Shown one piece after another: positions 17,865 through 28,003 of a stretch of 64,000 nucleotides of DNA. A program made the translations under genes and the position numbers. The notes under the pieces were generated by a model that was given only the letters and a program-made list of their open reading frames with translations, was not told where the DNA came from and ran no database searches. Position 1 is the first letter of the stretch. Each line of letters begins with the position of its first letter. The DNA comes from Pseudomonas sp. KUIN-1. Its GTDB lineage: Bacteria > Pseudomonadota > Gammaproteobacteria > Pseudomonadales > Pseudomonadaceae. The stretch covers positions 5,091,501 through 5,155,500 of the forward strand of contig NZ_AP020337.1 in the NCBI RefSeq assembly GCF_009176725.1. Reading direction: 5' to 3'.

Positions 17865-18251
17865 TTATTCGTTGCCCGGTGTGTGGTGCGCAGCGCTGGC
17901 AGCACGGCTTTGTTCAGCCCCCTGCCACAAGCGCTCGAGGTCATAGAACTGGCGTGCCGCAGCGGTCATCACATGGACGATCACATCACCCAGGTCCAGC
18001 AGGACCCAGTCGCTGTCGCCCTTGCCTTCTTCGCTCAGGGACTTCAGGCCGGCAGCCTTGACCTTGTCACGGACGTTATCGACCAGTGCGTTCAACTGAC
18101 GGTTGGACGTACCGGTGCAGATCAGCATGTAGTCAGCGATGCTGGTCTTGTCGCGCACGTCGATGGTCAGGATGTCGGCACCCTTGACCTCTTCGAGGGC
18201 TGCAATCGCAACATTGATGACTTCTTCACTGCTCATTTTTTGCTTGGTCAT
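17865..18251 (-). CDS. rsfS: Ribosomal silencing factor RsfS
   Basis: RsfS binds protein L14 on the large subunit and blocks subunit joining when nutrients are low. The 128-residue protein shows the family core IDVRDKTSIADYMLICTGTSNRQ and LDLGDVIVHVM. An alternative ATG five codons later (18236) is possible. The C-terminal tail (WQGAEQSRAASAAHH) is longer than in E. coli and low in complexity. It lies directly between nadD and rlmH, as usual. Confidence 0.95.
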   Translation of the reverse strand: MTKQKMSSEEVINVAIAALEEVKGADILTIDVRDKTSIADYMLICTGTSNRQLNALVDNVRDKVKAAGLKSLSEEGKGDSDWVLLDLGDVIVHVMTAAARQFYDLERLWQGAEQSRAASAAHHTPGNE

Positions 18252-18311
18252 ATAAAACTCATTCAGCTCGTATGTGTGGGACCGTCCAGACGCTTGTCGA
18301 TCAAAGCAGTT

Positions 18312-18980
18312 TCAGGACGACCCATCAGTGTTCGGCGCGCGGTAAAGTCCGCGCGCATCGATATAGGCCAGTACCGCGTCTGGCACCAGAAAACGTACCG
18401 ACTTACCGCTGGCCAGCAGTTGACGGATCTGGGTGGCAGATACCGATAAAGGCGTCTGCCAGACGAATGTAATCTGTCCACCCGGCCCTTTCAGGGCCTT
18501 GGGATCGCTGACTGCGCGGGCCGCCAGCAGATTGCGCATGGCATCCGGCGACTCGCTGTCCGCGTCCGGGCGTTGCAGCACCACGATATGGCAGTGCTCC
18601 AGCAGTTCTTCCCATCTATGCCAGGTCGGCAGCCCGCAAAAGGCATCCCAACCCAGCAACAGGAACAACTGGTCGCGAGGCGCCAGTTCGGCGCGCATCG
18701 ATTCCAGTGTGTCGAGGGTGTACGACGGTTTGTCACGTTTCAGTTCACGGTCATCCACCGTCAGGGGCGACACACCCGCGACGGCGCTCTGAACCATCGC
18801 CAGACGATCCTCGGCGGTGACGCTCGGCATGTCACGATGCGGAGGCCTGGCGCTGGGCGTCAGGCGCAACTCATCGAGTTCCAGCAGTTCGGCCACTTCG
18901 AGCGCACCGCGCAAATGACCGATATGAACCGGGTCGAACGTGCCCCCAAGCATGCCGATACGTCTGGGCAGCGCGGTCAT
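18312..18980 (-). CDS. nadD: Nicotinate-nucleotide adenylyltransferase
   Basis: NadD makes nicotinic acid adenine dinucleotide from the mononucleotide and ATP, in NAD synthesis. The ATG at 18980 gives 222 residues, close to the family length. It has [13 protein letters not shown] (nucleotide-binding HxGH at residues 19-22) and the late motif [10 protein letters not shown]. An upstream GTG at 19022 stays in frame but would overlap proA by 29 bases and add 14 residues without family support. No clear Shine-Dalgarno is seen before 18980, so coupling to proA translation is likely. Confidence 0.93.
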
Positions 18981-18993
18981 GGGGCTATTCAAG

Positions 18994-20259
18994 TCAGGCT
19001 TGTCCGCGCAATTGGCCGTCACCGATCACGATGTACTTCTCGCAGGTCAGCCCTTCAAGACCGACAGGACCGCGGGCGTGCAGCTTATCAGTAGAAATGC
19101 CGATCTCGGCACCCAGGCCGTATTCGAACCCGTCAGCGAAGCAGGTCGGCGCGTTGACCATGACTGAACTGGAATCGACCTCGGCCATGAACCGGCGCAC
19201 CTGACTCTGGTGGTCCGAAACGATGGCATCGCTGTGATGCGAGCCGTAATGGTTGATGTGCTCGATGGCTTCATCCAGCCCGGACACGACGCGAATAGAC
19301 AGAATCGCGTCCAGGTACTCGGTATGCCAGTCGTCCTCGGTGGCCGGGATCACGTCGATCAGCTCACGGGTACGCTCGCAACCGCGCAACTCGACGCCCT
19401 TCTCGCGAAACTGTGCGGCCATCGACGGCAAAAAGTCGGCGGCAATGGTCTGATCGACCAGCAGGGTTTCCATCGCGCCGCAGATCCCGTAACGGTAGGT
19501 CTTGGCGTTGAAGGCGATCTTCTGCGCCTTGGCCAGATCGGCGTGGGCACTGACATACACATGGCAGATGCCGTCCAGATGCTTGATGACCGGCACCCGC
19601 GCATCGCGGCTGACGCGCTCGATCAGGCCCTTGCCGCCACGCGGAACGATGACGTCCACGTACTCGGGCATGCTGATCAGCGCGCCAACCGCTGCACGGT
19701 CGGTGGTTTCAACCACTTGCACGACAGCAGCGGGCAGCCCGGCCTCGGCCAGACCGCGTTCAATGCAGGCCGCGATGGCGCGATTGGAATGAATGGCTTC
19801 GGAACCACCGCGCAGGATGGTTGCGTTTCCGGACTTCAGACACAGACTGGCCGCATCGATGGTCACGTTCGGACGTGACTCGTAGATGATTCCGACAACC
19901 CCCAGCGGCACGCGCATCTTGCCGACCTGAATACCCGACGGCCGATAGCTCATGTCGCGGATCGCACCGACCGGGTCTGCCAGCGCTGCAACCTGACGCA
20001 ACCCGACGATCATGCCGTCGATCCGTGCGGGGGTCAGGGCCAGACGCTCGAGCATGGCCGGCTCAAGCCCGTTCGCCTGACCATTGGCCAGGTCAAGCGC
20101 ATTGGCGGCAGACAGCTCGGCGCGGGCTTCGTCCAGAGCGGCGGCAGTGGCCTGCAGGGCGCGGTTCTTCTGCGCAGTGCTGGCACGGCCGATCACTCGC
20201 GAAGCTTCGCGGGCGGCGCGACCCAGGCGGGTCATGTAGTCAAGAACGGACTCAGTCAT
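18994..20259 (-). CDS. proA: Gamma-glutamyl phosphate reductase
   Basis: ProA reduces gamma-glutamyl phosphate to glutamate semialdehyde with NADPH, the second step of proline synthesis. The 421-residue protein starts at ATG 20259 ([21 protein letters not shown]). It shows the aldehyde-dehydrogenase fold, with [24 protein letters not shown] and later [19 protein letters not shown], which holds the catalytic cysteine. proB is not adjacent, which is common in Pseudomonas. nadD follows 14 bases after the stop. Confidence 0.97.
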
Positions 20260-20544
20260 TGGTCTCAGAGGTCTTGGCAAAGAGGAAAGCGGCTGATTAT
20301 AGCTGTCGTGCCGCCCGAACGACAGCGCAGACAGGCGGATGGTCGATATCAGTGCGCAGATTTTTCGTCACCGTGGCAGGCGTTGCCAGCGGCCATGCAC
20401 AGGCAGGCATCACGCATGGGCTTAACGGCCTGTCATCATTCGGTCATGTTCAGAAACAACAAAGCGCCTAATCCGGACACATTCAGCTGCAATTAAACTT
20501 GCGCTTGTTATTATCGGGCTCTTTCTCAATGTACCCGTCCGATT

Positions 20545-21216
20545 ATGCCCACAGCCCTCCCCGACCACTTCTTTCATCGCGATGCCCAGGTGCTGGCGCG
20601 CGACCTGCTGGGCAAAGTCATTCGCCACAAGTCAGGCGACCTGTGGCTGGCCGCGCGGATCATCGAAACCGAAGCGTACTACTGCGCCGAAAAGGGCAGC
20701 CATGCCTCGCTGGGCTACACCGAGAAACGCAAGGCGCTGTTTCTCGACGGCGGCCACATCTATATGTACTACGCGCGTGGCGGCGATTCGTTGAATTTCA
20801 GCGCCGAGGGGCCGGGCAATGCCGTGCTGATCAAATCGGCATTTCCCTGGACCGACGCGACCAGCGACGAAAACGCGCTGGCGCAGATGCAACTGAACAA
20901 CCCCGACGCCAGCGGCGCAATGCGCCCGGCGCAACGGCTTTGCGCTGGCCAGACGCTGCTGTGCAAGGCGCTTGGCCTGAAAGTCCCGGTGTGGGACGCC
21001 AAGCGCTTCGACCCGCAGAAATTGCTGGTCGAGGACGTCGGCCAGACACCCGAACGTATTATCCAGACCACCCGACTGGGTATCCCTGCCGGGCGCGATG
21101 AGCACCTGATGTACCGCTTCGTGGATGCCGGGTACGCCCGTTTCTGCACACGGAACCCTCTCAGACGCGGTCAGGTCGAAGGCCGCGACTACTTATTTCT
21201 CGATCAAGGAAACTGA
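20545..21216 (+). CDS. mpg: 3-methyladenine DNA glycosylase, AAG family
   Basis: This enzyme removes alkylated purines from DNA in base-excision repair. It belongs to the AAG/MPG fold found in mammals and some bacteria, not to the TagA or AlkA folds. The 223-residue protein has the signature ARIIETEAYYCAEKGSHAS, with the catalytic glutamate and the aromatic base stack, then GGHIYMYYARGGDSLNFSAE and a terminal GRDYLFLDQG. It is divergent from proA. The next gene begins 3 bases after its stop, so the two are probably cotranscribed. Confidence 0.93.
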   Translation: MPTALPDHFFHRDAQVLARDLLGKVIRHKSGDLWLAARIIETEAYYCAEKGSHASLGYTEKRKALFLDGGHIYMYYARGGDSLNFSAEGPGNAVLIKSAFPWTDATSDENALAQMQLNNPDASGAMRPAQRLCAGQTLLCKALGLKVPVWDAKRFDPQKLLVEDVGQTPERIIQTTRLGIPAGRDEHLMYRFVDAGYARFCTRNPLRRGQVEGRDYLFLDQGN

Positions 21217-21219
21217 CCG

Positions 21220-22536
21220 ATGGGCGATCTGCTCAATGGAATGACTGGCTGGCTGACCGCAAACCCTTCCTGGGTGGCTGTCGCGATCTTTTTGGTGGCC
21301 TTCATTGAATGCGTCGCGATCGTCGGGATCGTCGTGCCGGGCACGGTCATCATGTTTGCCATCGCCGCCCTGGCGGGCAGCGGCATTCTGCCGTTGAGCG
21401 AAGTGCTGTTGCTGGGTTTTCTCGGTGGGCTGCTGGGTGACGCGGTGTCGTACTTCGTAGGCCGGCGCTTTCATCAGAATATCCGTCAATTGCCCGGCTT
21501 GCGCACGCACCCGGAGTGGATGGAAGGTGCGGAAAAATACTTCCACCGTTACGGCATTGCCAGTTTGCTGGTAGGACGCTTCATCGGTCCGTTGCGCCCG
21601 ATGCTGCCGATGATCGCCGGGATGTGCGACATGCCGCTGCCGCGCTTCGTGGCAGTCAGCGTGCTGGCGGCGGCAGGCTGGTCGATTGCCTACCTGATGC
21701 CGGGCTGGGCGGCAGGTGCAGCGATTCGCCTGCCACTGCCGGAGGGCTTCTGGCCCGAGGCGGCCGTGGTCGGCGGCGGCCTGGCCGTCCTGTTCGGGCT
21801 GAGCATCCAGAGCAGTATTCGCCAGAAACGCTACGCAACCCGACTGATTTCCGCGCTCAGCCTGACGCTGGTCGCGGCGCTGTTCTTCGGCTTCCCCTTG
21901 TTGGCCGACTTCGACAACGGCCTGATGACGCTCATCCAGGAACACCGCAGCGAAGCCACGCAGCACATTGTGGTCTTCGTCACCAGCATCGGCGATTTCA
22001 GGGCGCAGTTGCTGGCCGCCAGTCTGCTGATCATCGTGCTGGCGGTTGCCAGGCAATGGCGCCACGCAGCCTTTGCCCTGACCGCCACACTGGGCACCGC
22101 GATCGCCAACGGCATCCTGAAAACGTTTTTCGCCCGCGCTCGCCCGGAGGTGCTGTTGGAGCCGCTGACAACGTACAGCATGCCCAGCGGGCATAGCTCG
22201 GCGGCCTTTGCGCTGTTCATGACCCTGGCAGTGCTGGCCGGACGTGGCCAGCCCGTGCGGCTGCGCCTGACCTGGATGCTGGTCGCCGGTATTCCGGCTC
22301 TGGCAATCGCGCTGTCGAGGGTTTACCTGGGCGTTCACTGGCCTACCGATATTCTCGCCGGCATGCTTCTGGCGTTCTGTGTCTGCGCCGCCAGCCTGGC
22401 GCTCATTCAACGCAAGGACCCTTTGCCGGCCATGTCGGTGCGCGTCTGGTGGCTCGTCGTGCCAGCCATGACCGCGTTGCTGGGTATCTTTGCCGTTCGT
22501 GCCCTGTCGCACGGGGTGCTGCGTTACCAGTATTGA
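21220..22536 (+). CDS. DedA-PAP2 fusion membrane protein
   Basis: The 438-residue protein joins two membrane families. Residues 1 to about 200 form a DedA/SNARE-associated domain (FIECVAIVGIVVPGTVIMF, GDAVSYFVGRRF, RFIGPLRPMLPMIAG). Members of that family move undecaprenyl phosphate or lipids across the membrane. Residues of about 225 to 420 form a PAP2 phosphatase with the three acid-phosphatase motifs KTFFARARP, PSGHS and SRVYLGVHWPTD. A fused lipid transporter and pyrophosphate phosphatase suggests recycling of undecaprenyl carrier; that is inference. It is coupled to mpg with a 3-base gap. Confidence 0.9.
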   Translation: MGDLLNGMTGWLTANPSWVAVAIFLVAFIECVAIVGIVVPGTVIMFAIAALAGSGILPLSEVLLLGFLGGLLGDAVSYFVGRRFHQNIRQLPGLRTHPEWMEGAEKYFHRYGIASLLVGRFIGPLRPMLPMIAGMCDMPLPRFVAVSVLAAAGWSIAYLMPGWAAGAAIRLPLPEGFWPEAAVVGGGLAVLFGLSIQSSIRQKRYATRLISALSLTLVAALFFGFPLLADFDNGLMTLIQEHRSEATQHIVVFVTSIGDFRAQLLAASLLIIVLAVARQWRHAAFALTATLGTAIANGILKTFFARARPEVLLEPLTTYSMPSGHSSAAFALFMTLAVLAGRGQPVRLRLTWMLVAGIPALAIALSRVYLGVHWPTDILAGMLLAFCVCAASLALIQRKDPLPAMSVRVWWLVVPAMTALLGIFAVRALSHGVLRYQY

Positions 22537-22549
22537 TCGGCAGAACTGA

Positions 22550-22574
22550 TCGCACCCGCGCGCAACGGGTGCGA
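22550..22574 (+). terminator. Candidate terminator hairpin after the DedA-PAP2 gene
   Basis: The arms TCGCACCCG and CGGGTGCGA pair over nine bases around a seven-base loop, 14 bases after the stop codon. The following sequence CACTTCTCAAA is only weakly T-rich, so termination efficiency is uncertain. Confidence 0.5.
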
Positions 22575-22586
22575 CACTTCTCAAAT

Positions 22587-22601
22587 CTGGCACCTTGCCA
22601 G
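22587..22601. promoter_or_regulatory. Palindrome in the tadG promoter region
   Basis: CTGGCA-CCT-TGCCAG is a 6-3-6 inverted repeat, 73 to 87 bases before the tadG start. A possible -35 hexamer TTGACT follows at 22617-22622. It is a candidate operator for a regulator such as PprB, without direct evidence. Confidence 0.35.
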
Positions 22602-22673
22602 TGCTCTTTCGAGGCGTTGACTACACTCTCCAGCGACAAATGAGTGTGCGATGGCGTGATCGAAGGAGTGTTG

Positions 22674-24707
22674 ATGTCTGCACTGGATGGTTACACGGCG
22701 ATGCCTTCCCGGCAGCGCGGCGCAATCGGCCTGATGGCGGCGCTGACCATGGGCCTGGCGCTGCTGTGCACGCTGACCGTCATCGACAGCGGCAGGCTGT
22801 ACCTGGAAAAGCGCTCGTTGCAGCGGGTTGCGGACATTGCCGCACTGGAAGCGGCAGGCCGTAGAGGAACGTGCAGCGGCACGGCGGCCTCGGCGCCCGA
22901 TTTCGCCAGTCAGAGTGCTACGCGCAACGGTTTCACCCCGAATACCGATGGCCGCACTCTGGTGACTCGCTGCGGAACACTTGCGGTGGACGTCGCGGGA
23001 CCTCGCGTATTTGTCGCCGACTCGACGCAAGCGCTGGCTATTCAGGTGGTTGCGGCGCATCCGGTGCCGCGCAGCATTGCAGCCGGCATTGGCGCCCTGT
23101 TCGAAAAAACGCCCTCCCCACCGAATGTGACGATCAGCGCCACCGCCGTGGCCGCCAGCGCCGCGCCGCTGGCGGCACTGACCATCCGCAGTGCGGCAGT
23201 CACTGTGGACAGCACCGGCGCCGCCCTCCTCAACCCGGTGGTCGGCAGCCTGCTGGGCGGTACGCTGAACCTGAGTGTTGCCAACTGGCAAGGCATCGCA
23301 GACACCAACCTGAGCCTGCTGAGCTACCTGAACAGGCTGAAAACCGACCTCAGCCTTACGGCGATTGGCTACAACGATGTACTCAACACCTCGGTCTCGG
23401 TCAGTCAGTTGCTGCAGAGCGCAATCAACGTCATCAGCCCCAACGCGACGCTGGGCGGTGCCGCCGCCATTCAGGGCCTGCAAGCCTTGAAGCTGGCGGC
23501 TGGAACGACCACCGTGCTGCTGGGTGATCTACTCTCAGTGCAGAGCGGCACGGACCTCGCCGCGCTGAACACCAATCTGCGCCTGATGGATCTGGTCCAG
23601 GGCCTCGCGCAACTGGCCAACGAAAAGACCGGCGTTCTGACCGCCACCCAGATCAATGTCGCCGGGCTGGCGCAGGTCACCACACGCATTCAGGTGATCG
23701 AGCCGCCTCAGCTGTCGGCGATCGGCGACCCGAGCAAAATCGACCCGCTCAACCCGCGAGACGGTGCCAACCGGATTTACGTACGCACGGCACAGATGCG
23801 CGCGCTGGTGTCGATCAACCTGCCGGTGCTCGGCACAATCACTTCGCTGGCCAATACCGCAGGTTCGGTGATCGGCAGCCTCACGCCGATCCTCAACAGC
23901 GCATTGGGCCTGAACCTCGCCGGGCTGGGGACCTCGGCCTCCTGCGCGCTGGGACTGAGCAGTTGCATGGTGACCGACTTCAAGTTTCTGACCGACAGCT
24001 CATCAAGCGCAGGCCCGAGAATCGACATGAGCCTGTCAATGGCCAGCGCCGACAGCTACGTCACCGGTTTTACCTGTACCAGCAACGCCAGCAAAACCCT
24101 CAACGTCAAGACCGACGCAGCACTGCTCAGCGCCAGGATCGGCTCGATCGACAGCTCGTCGGCCTTCCCCGCCAGCACTGATCCGGCGGCCATCACCGCC
24201 CTGCCGGTGCCGGTCATCGATATCGGCACCATGACCTGTCAGAAAATCGCCGGGCTGCTGGGTAACTGCACCGCCCGCAAGCCTTTCGGGGGTGGCGGTA
24301 TCGGCCTTACCTTCGACAACGTCAGCCAGTCGGCACTGGGCAGCTCGACGGTGACCAGCACGACGTTCAGCTCGCCCAACCTGCCGGAGATCAACAGTGC
24401 CCCGTTTTACCTGACACGCGTTGCACACACCAAACCGAGCACCTTGCTCAACGGCACGGCTTCAAGCGTGAAAGTGAATGTGTATAAACCGGCGACCAGC
24501 AATGTGCTGGGCAACGTCATCACCGGTGCGGCCACCACACTGAACAGCCTGACCCTGGCGCTGGATGCGATTGTCGACGACACCCTGACACGCTTGCTGA
24601 CGTCGGTCGTCGACCCGTTGTTCGAATCACTGGGTGTGAGCATGGGGGCTACCGATGTCGGCACCAACCTGAGCTGCAACCTGGGTCAGGCGACGCTGGT
24701 GATTTAG
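22674..24707 (+). CDS. tadG: TadG-like pilus protein
   Basis: TadG is a large periplasm-facing protein anchored in the inner membrane and needed for Flp pilus assembly. The ATG at 22674 follows AAGGAG. The 677-residue protein has one N-terminal membrane segment (about residues 18-38) after RQRGAIGL. That segment lacks the +5 glutamate of real pilins, as expected for TadG. The rest is a long Ala/Leu/Thr/Ser-rich region with repeated coiled-helix-like stretches and several cysteines. The gene ends in a 4-base overlap with the convergent pprA. In P. aeruginosa tadG also lies next to pprB-fppA, but there it is joined to the rest of tad. Confidence 0.8.
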   Translation: MSALDGYTAMPSRQRGAIGLMAALTMGLALLCTLTVIDSGRLYLEKRSLQRVADIAALEAAGRRGTCSGTAASAPDFASQSATRNGFTPNTDGRTLVTRCGTLAVDVAGPRVFVADSTQALAIQVVAAHPVPRSIAAGIGALFEKTPSPPNVTISATAVAASAAPLAALTIRSAAVTVDSTGAALLNPVVGSLLGGTLNLSVANWQGIADTNLSLLSYLNRLKTDLSLTAIGYNDVLNTSVSVSQLLQSAINVISPNATLGGAAAIQGLQALKLAAGTTTVLLGDLLSVQSGTDLAALNTNLRLMDLVQGLAQLANEKTGVLTATQINVAGLAQVTTRIQVIEPPQLSAIGDPSKIDPLNPRDGANRIYVRTAQMRALVSINLPVLGTITSLANTAGSVIGSLTPILNSALGLNLAGLGTSASCALGLSSCMVTDFKFLTDSSSSAGPRIDMSLSMASADSYVTGFTCTSNASKTLNVKTDAALLSARIGSIDSSSAFPASTDPAAITALPVPVIDIGTMTCQKIAGLLGNCTARKPFGGGGIGLTFDNVSQSALGSSTVTSTTFSSPNLPEINSAPFYLTRVAHTKPSTLLNGTASSVKVNVYKPATSNVLGNVITGAATTLNSLTLALDAIVDDTLTRLLTSVVDPLFESLGVSMGATDVGTNLSCNLGQATLVI

Positions 24708-27484
24708 CTGCCGGGCTGATCGGCGTTGAATATCGGCAGCTCGATCTGGAAGCGAGCGCCCTCGCCGATGTTGGCGACGCTGAGCTGGCCGCCCATCTGG
24801 TCGACGATGCCGTAACTGACGGACAAGCCCAGCCCGGTGCCGACACCTACCGGTTTAGTGGTGAAAAACGGCTCGAAAATGCGCTCCAGCAACCGCGGAT
24901 CAATGCCTCCACCGTTGTCCTGGACCGCCAGGCGGATGATATTTTCATCGCGCTCGGCCTCGACACTGATCCATGGCTCGAAATCCCGGTCCTTTTCCCG
25001 GCGCGACAACAAGGCATCCCGGGCGTTGACCATCAGGTTGATCAGCACCTGCTCAAGCTGATCGACATGGCCACGCACCCGCACCGCGTCGATCATCCCG
25101 CCGACCCGCAGCTGCACGCCCTTGCCTTTCATGCCTTCAGCCAGCATCGAGATCGTGCCTTCGACCGCCTGGGCCGGATCGAACAGCTGCTCTTCTACTT
25201 CAGAGCGGCGACCGAATACCCGCATATGATCGACCACCCGGGCGGCGCGCTGCACCTGGGTGTCGATGCGATTGAGCTTTTCCGTGAGGTATTCGATGTC
25301 CACATCACCCCGACCCAGACGCTTGAGGACGTTGACCACGGCCATGCGCATGACGTTGAGCGGCTGATTGATCTCGTGGGCCAGACCGGTGGACATCTCG
25401 CCAAGCGTTGCCATCTTCGCGCTCTGATTCAACTGCATGCGCGAGCGGCGTACATCGGTGTTGTCACGGCCCACCGCCTGCACTTCGACCAGTTTGCCGT
25501 GTTCATCGAATACCCCCCGGTCGGCCCATATCCACCAGGCATACTCGCGTCCCGGCAGCTCGATACAGATTTCTTCGGTACTCACCGGCGCTTCCGGAGT
25601 CAGCTGGCCGATACGCTTGATGAATGCCTCGCGCTGCTCGTCCGACAGCCAGTCTCCCAGGTTGATCCCGGTCAGTTGCTCGGGTGTGCACTCCATATAC
25701 TTGGCCAGCGGCCGGTTGCCGAAACTCAACACCAGGTCCGGCGTGTAGCGGCAGATCATGGCCGGCGAATCCTCGACCAGAATGCGGTAACGCTCCTCGC
25801 TACGCCGTATATGCTCGGCGGCCAGGGTGGCCTCGGTCACATCCAGCCACAGACCCACCGCCTCCACCGGCATGCCGAGGTCGTCACGCAGCAGTCGCGC
25901 CTCGTCCAGCAGCCAGTGGTATTGGCCGTTCCTGTTGCGCAACCTGAAACGGCGGCTGACGAATCCTTCGCGCAGCAGTTGGCGATTACGCTCGAACCAG
26001 ATGTCGTGGTCGTCGGGATGGATGTACCCCGCCAGTTGCCCGTCGACGCAATCGGCCAGCGTCCAGCCCAGCAAAGGCGTGAGGCTGTCACTGAAAAAGG
26101 TGGGTTCCAGATTGCCGTGATCATAACGCTGCACGTAAATCACGGCGGGCGAACTGGCAATCAGGTTATCCAGCCGGGCATGGGCGGCGGCGGCCTCGGT
26201 TTCCTGATTCTTGATATCGCTGACGTCCAGCATGAACCCCAATACCCGCTGCACCTGCCCCCTGTGCAACGCTTGCCCCTGAATACGAAACCAGAGGGTT
26301 TCCTGAGCGGGGTCGTTTTGTGCCAGACGTACACAGAGCAACAGCGGCGTGCCCTTGTCGCGCAACTGGGCGAGGCGACTGGACAGCTCCTGTCGATCGG
26401 CGGGATGAATCAGTGCCAGCCAGTCCTGACGCGACAGGCTCTCGACCCGGTCGCCCAGACGCAGACTGCGAGCCAGCTGCGGTGCCAGCAGAACCTCGTC
26501 ACGATCCGGCAGCAATTCCCACCACCCGGTGCCCAGCAGGTCCTGAAGCACCGCCAGGCGTTCGACATGGTGACGGTTATGTTGCTCGGACATTCGAAAA
26601 AGCACCGGCCCGGCCAGCGCCGAGCACAGGTTGAGCCACTCGCGCTCGCCCAGGTCCGGCGCCTGCTGCTGCGCGTTATAAAAACCGAACATCAGCCAGG
26701 CCTTGGCAACGTTATCGCGGCTGTGGGGGATGAGAAAACCGTCAGCGTTGCCGAAAACACTTTGCAGCGCTCCCGCATCGACACTGCCGCCAAACCTCAA
26801 CTGCTGCGTGGCATCGACGTTGAATCGATCCAGCGCAGTGCCCAGCCGCTGCCCGACCTGCCACAACTCGGGCGCCGTATGAGCGCTGTACTGACAATAA
26901 ACACGCCAGCCGACACCGCCAACCTCCGGCAACACCAGCGCCACACAGGGAATGCGCCACAGCTGCGCGAGTTCCTCCAGTTGCTCGCTCACCACGGCAG
27001 TCAGGCGGTCGACATTGCACCCTCGCACACGCTCGGCCATCTGCCCGGCAAACCGCAGGCACTGCTGGCGGCTGCGCGCGGCACTGGCTTCCTCCATCAG
27101 GTCGCTGATATCCAGCAATTGCAAGAGCCAGCCCTTGCCATGCGCCTGCACCCAGCCTCGGGCGTGCAAGGTGTGTGCATCGTCGCCCTTGAAGTCCAGG
27201 TCGAGCATGTGCCCCAGCCAGTCACGCGGCACACCTTCGATAACCAGCGCGCTGTTGGGCAGCAGCAGGCTCATCAGTCGCTGGGCAGCCGGCACTGGCG
27301 CAGCGATGTCCAGACGAGAGAGCAAGTGCGGGCTGATACTTTGTATACGGCCTTCGTCATCCAGCAGCAGATAGAGGTCCGCCCCGATCGGACCGGGCTC
27401 GCTCGATACCGGCAAGGGCTGCGGCACCTGCGTTGCTTCACCACGGCCCAGCCAACGGCTCAAACGATTCTTTTCAAGGGACAA
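24704..27484 (-). CDS. pprA: Multi-PAS sensor histidine kinase PprA
   Basis: The 926-residue kinase has no evident membrane span. An N-terminal PAS-like segment lies near residues 35-130, and a region of unknown fold near 150-310. Three PAS modules follow (about 315-440, 445-570 and 575-690). The HisKA helix holds the phospho-acceptor His703 in STGLAHEINQPLNVMRM, and the ATPase domain shows NLMVNARD, DNGGGI and GTGLGLSVSYG. The only start in range is TTG at 27484, which overlaps tadF by 11 bases, so translation is probably coupled. The order pprA-tadF-fppA-pprB is that of the P. aeruginosa PprAB locus, which controls Tad pili and other adhesins. The input signal is unknown. Confidence 0.85.
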   Translation of the reverse strand: MSLEKNRLSRWLGRGEATQVPQPLPVSSEPGPIGADLYLLLDDEGRIQSISPHLLSRLDIAAPVPAAQRLMSLLLPNSALVIEGVPRDWLGHMLDLDFKGDDAHTLHARGWVQAHGKGWLLQLLDISDLMEEASAARSRQQCLRFAGQMAERVRGCNVDRLTAVVSEQLEELAQLWRIPCVALVLPEVGGVGWRVYCQYSAHTAPELWQVGQRLGTALDRFNVDATQQLRFGGSVDAGALQSVFGNADGFLIPHSRDNVAKAWLMFGFYNAQQQAPDLGEREWLNLCSALAGPVLFRMSEQHNRHHVERLAVLQDLLGTGWWELLPDRDEVLLAPQLARSLRLGDRVESLSRQDWLALIHPADRQELSSRLAQLRDKGTPLLLCVRLAQNDPAQETLWFRIQGQALHRGQVQRVLGFMLDVSDIKNQETEAAAAHARLDNLIASSPAVIYVQRYDHGNLEPTFFSDSLTPLLGWTLADCVDGQLAGYIHPDDHDIWFERNRQLLREGFVSRRFRLRNRNGQYHWLLDEARLLRDDLGMPVEAVGLWLDVTEATLAAEHIRRSEERYRILVEDSPAMICRYTPDLVLSFGNRPLAKYMECTPEQLTGINLGDWLSDEQREAFIKRIGQLTPEAPVSTEEICIELPGREYAWWIWADRGVFDEHGKLVEVQAVGRDNTDVRRSRMQLNQSAKMATLGEMSTGLAHEINQPLNVMRMAVVNVLKRLGRGDVDIEYLTEKLNRIDTQVQRAARVVDHMRVFGRRSEVEEQLFDPAQAVEGTISMLAEGMKGKGVQLRVGGMIDAVRVRGHVDQLEQVLINLMVNARDALLSRREKDRDFEPWISVEAERDENIIRLAVQDNGGGIDPRLLERIFEPFFTTKPVGVGTGLGLSVSYGIVDQMGGQLSVANIGEGARFQIELPIFNADQPGS

Positions 27485-27929
27485 GTTGCAGACTCGCTTG
27501 TGCAGTCAGGTTGCTCGGCAAGCGCGGAACCTCGCCAATGCCAGGGAGGGTCAACAAGGGCAGTACCTGAGCCAGTCGCGTCTTGGGGTATTGAATGGTC
27601 ACTGTCAGAATGCCCGCGCTATAGGTCACACTGGTATGGTTGACATTGAATCCCAGCGCAGGGGGTATCCACGACAACTGGTTCATGACCACACTCTGAG
27701 CCTGACTCTTTAACAAATCGTTATAGCCGGTAACTGTTGGACTGAGGGCCACACTTCTGCGCACCGCTTCACTGGCGGCGGCATTGAATGACTGAACCAT
27801 GAGCAACGGCAGGCTATAACTCACCATGCCGTAGAACACCGCAAAGAAAATAACGAACACCGCAGAGAATTCAATAGCGGCGGCCCCCTGTTGACGACGG
27901 GGCAAGGTGTGGTGCAGAACAGTTTTCAT
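27474..27929 (-). CDS. tadF: TadE/TadF-type minor pseudopilin
   Basis: The 151-residue protein begins with a short basic leader, RRQQG. It continues AAAIEFSAVFVIFFAVFYGMV, which matches the pseudopilin site: Gly at -1 and Glu at +5 before a hydrophobic helix. TadE/TadF proteins are processed by the Tad prepilin peptidase and are needed for the pilus. The start at ATG 27929 is set by this leader. The upstream frame to 28088 has no pilin features. It corresponds in place to the small pilin-like gene between pprA and fppA in P. aeruginosa. TadE and TadF are hard to tell apart by eye. Confidence 0.8.
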   Translation of the reverse strand: MKTVLHHTLPRRQQGAAAIEFSAVFVIFFAVFYGMVSYSLPLLMVQSFNAAASEAVRRSVALSPTVTGYNDLLKSQAQSVVMNQLSWIPPALGFNVNHTSVTYSAGILTVTIQYPKTRLAQVLPLLTLPGIGEVPRLPSNLTAQASLQLVP

Positions 27930-28003
27930 ATCGACGTCTACCCTGACATGTAATGCATCAACACAGCATAGATCTTTCCCGATAACAGGATGTCTTCGGC
28001 GTG

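Noticed and set aside
25067..27643. An 858-codon open frame on the plus strand
   Set aside because: It is antisense to pprA, whose PAS, HisKA and ATPase motifs are clear. The antisense product is rich in His, Gln and Arg without any known pattern.
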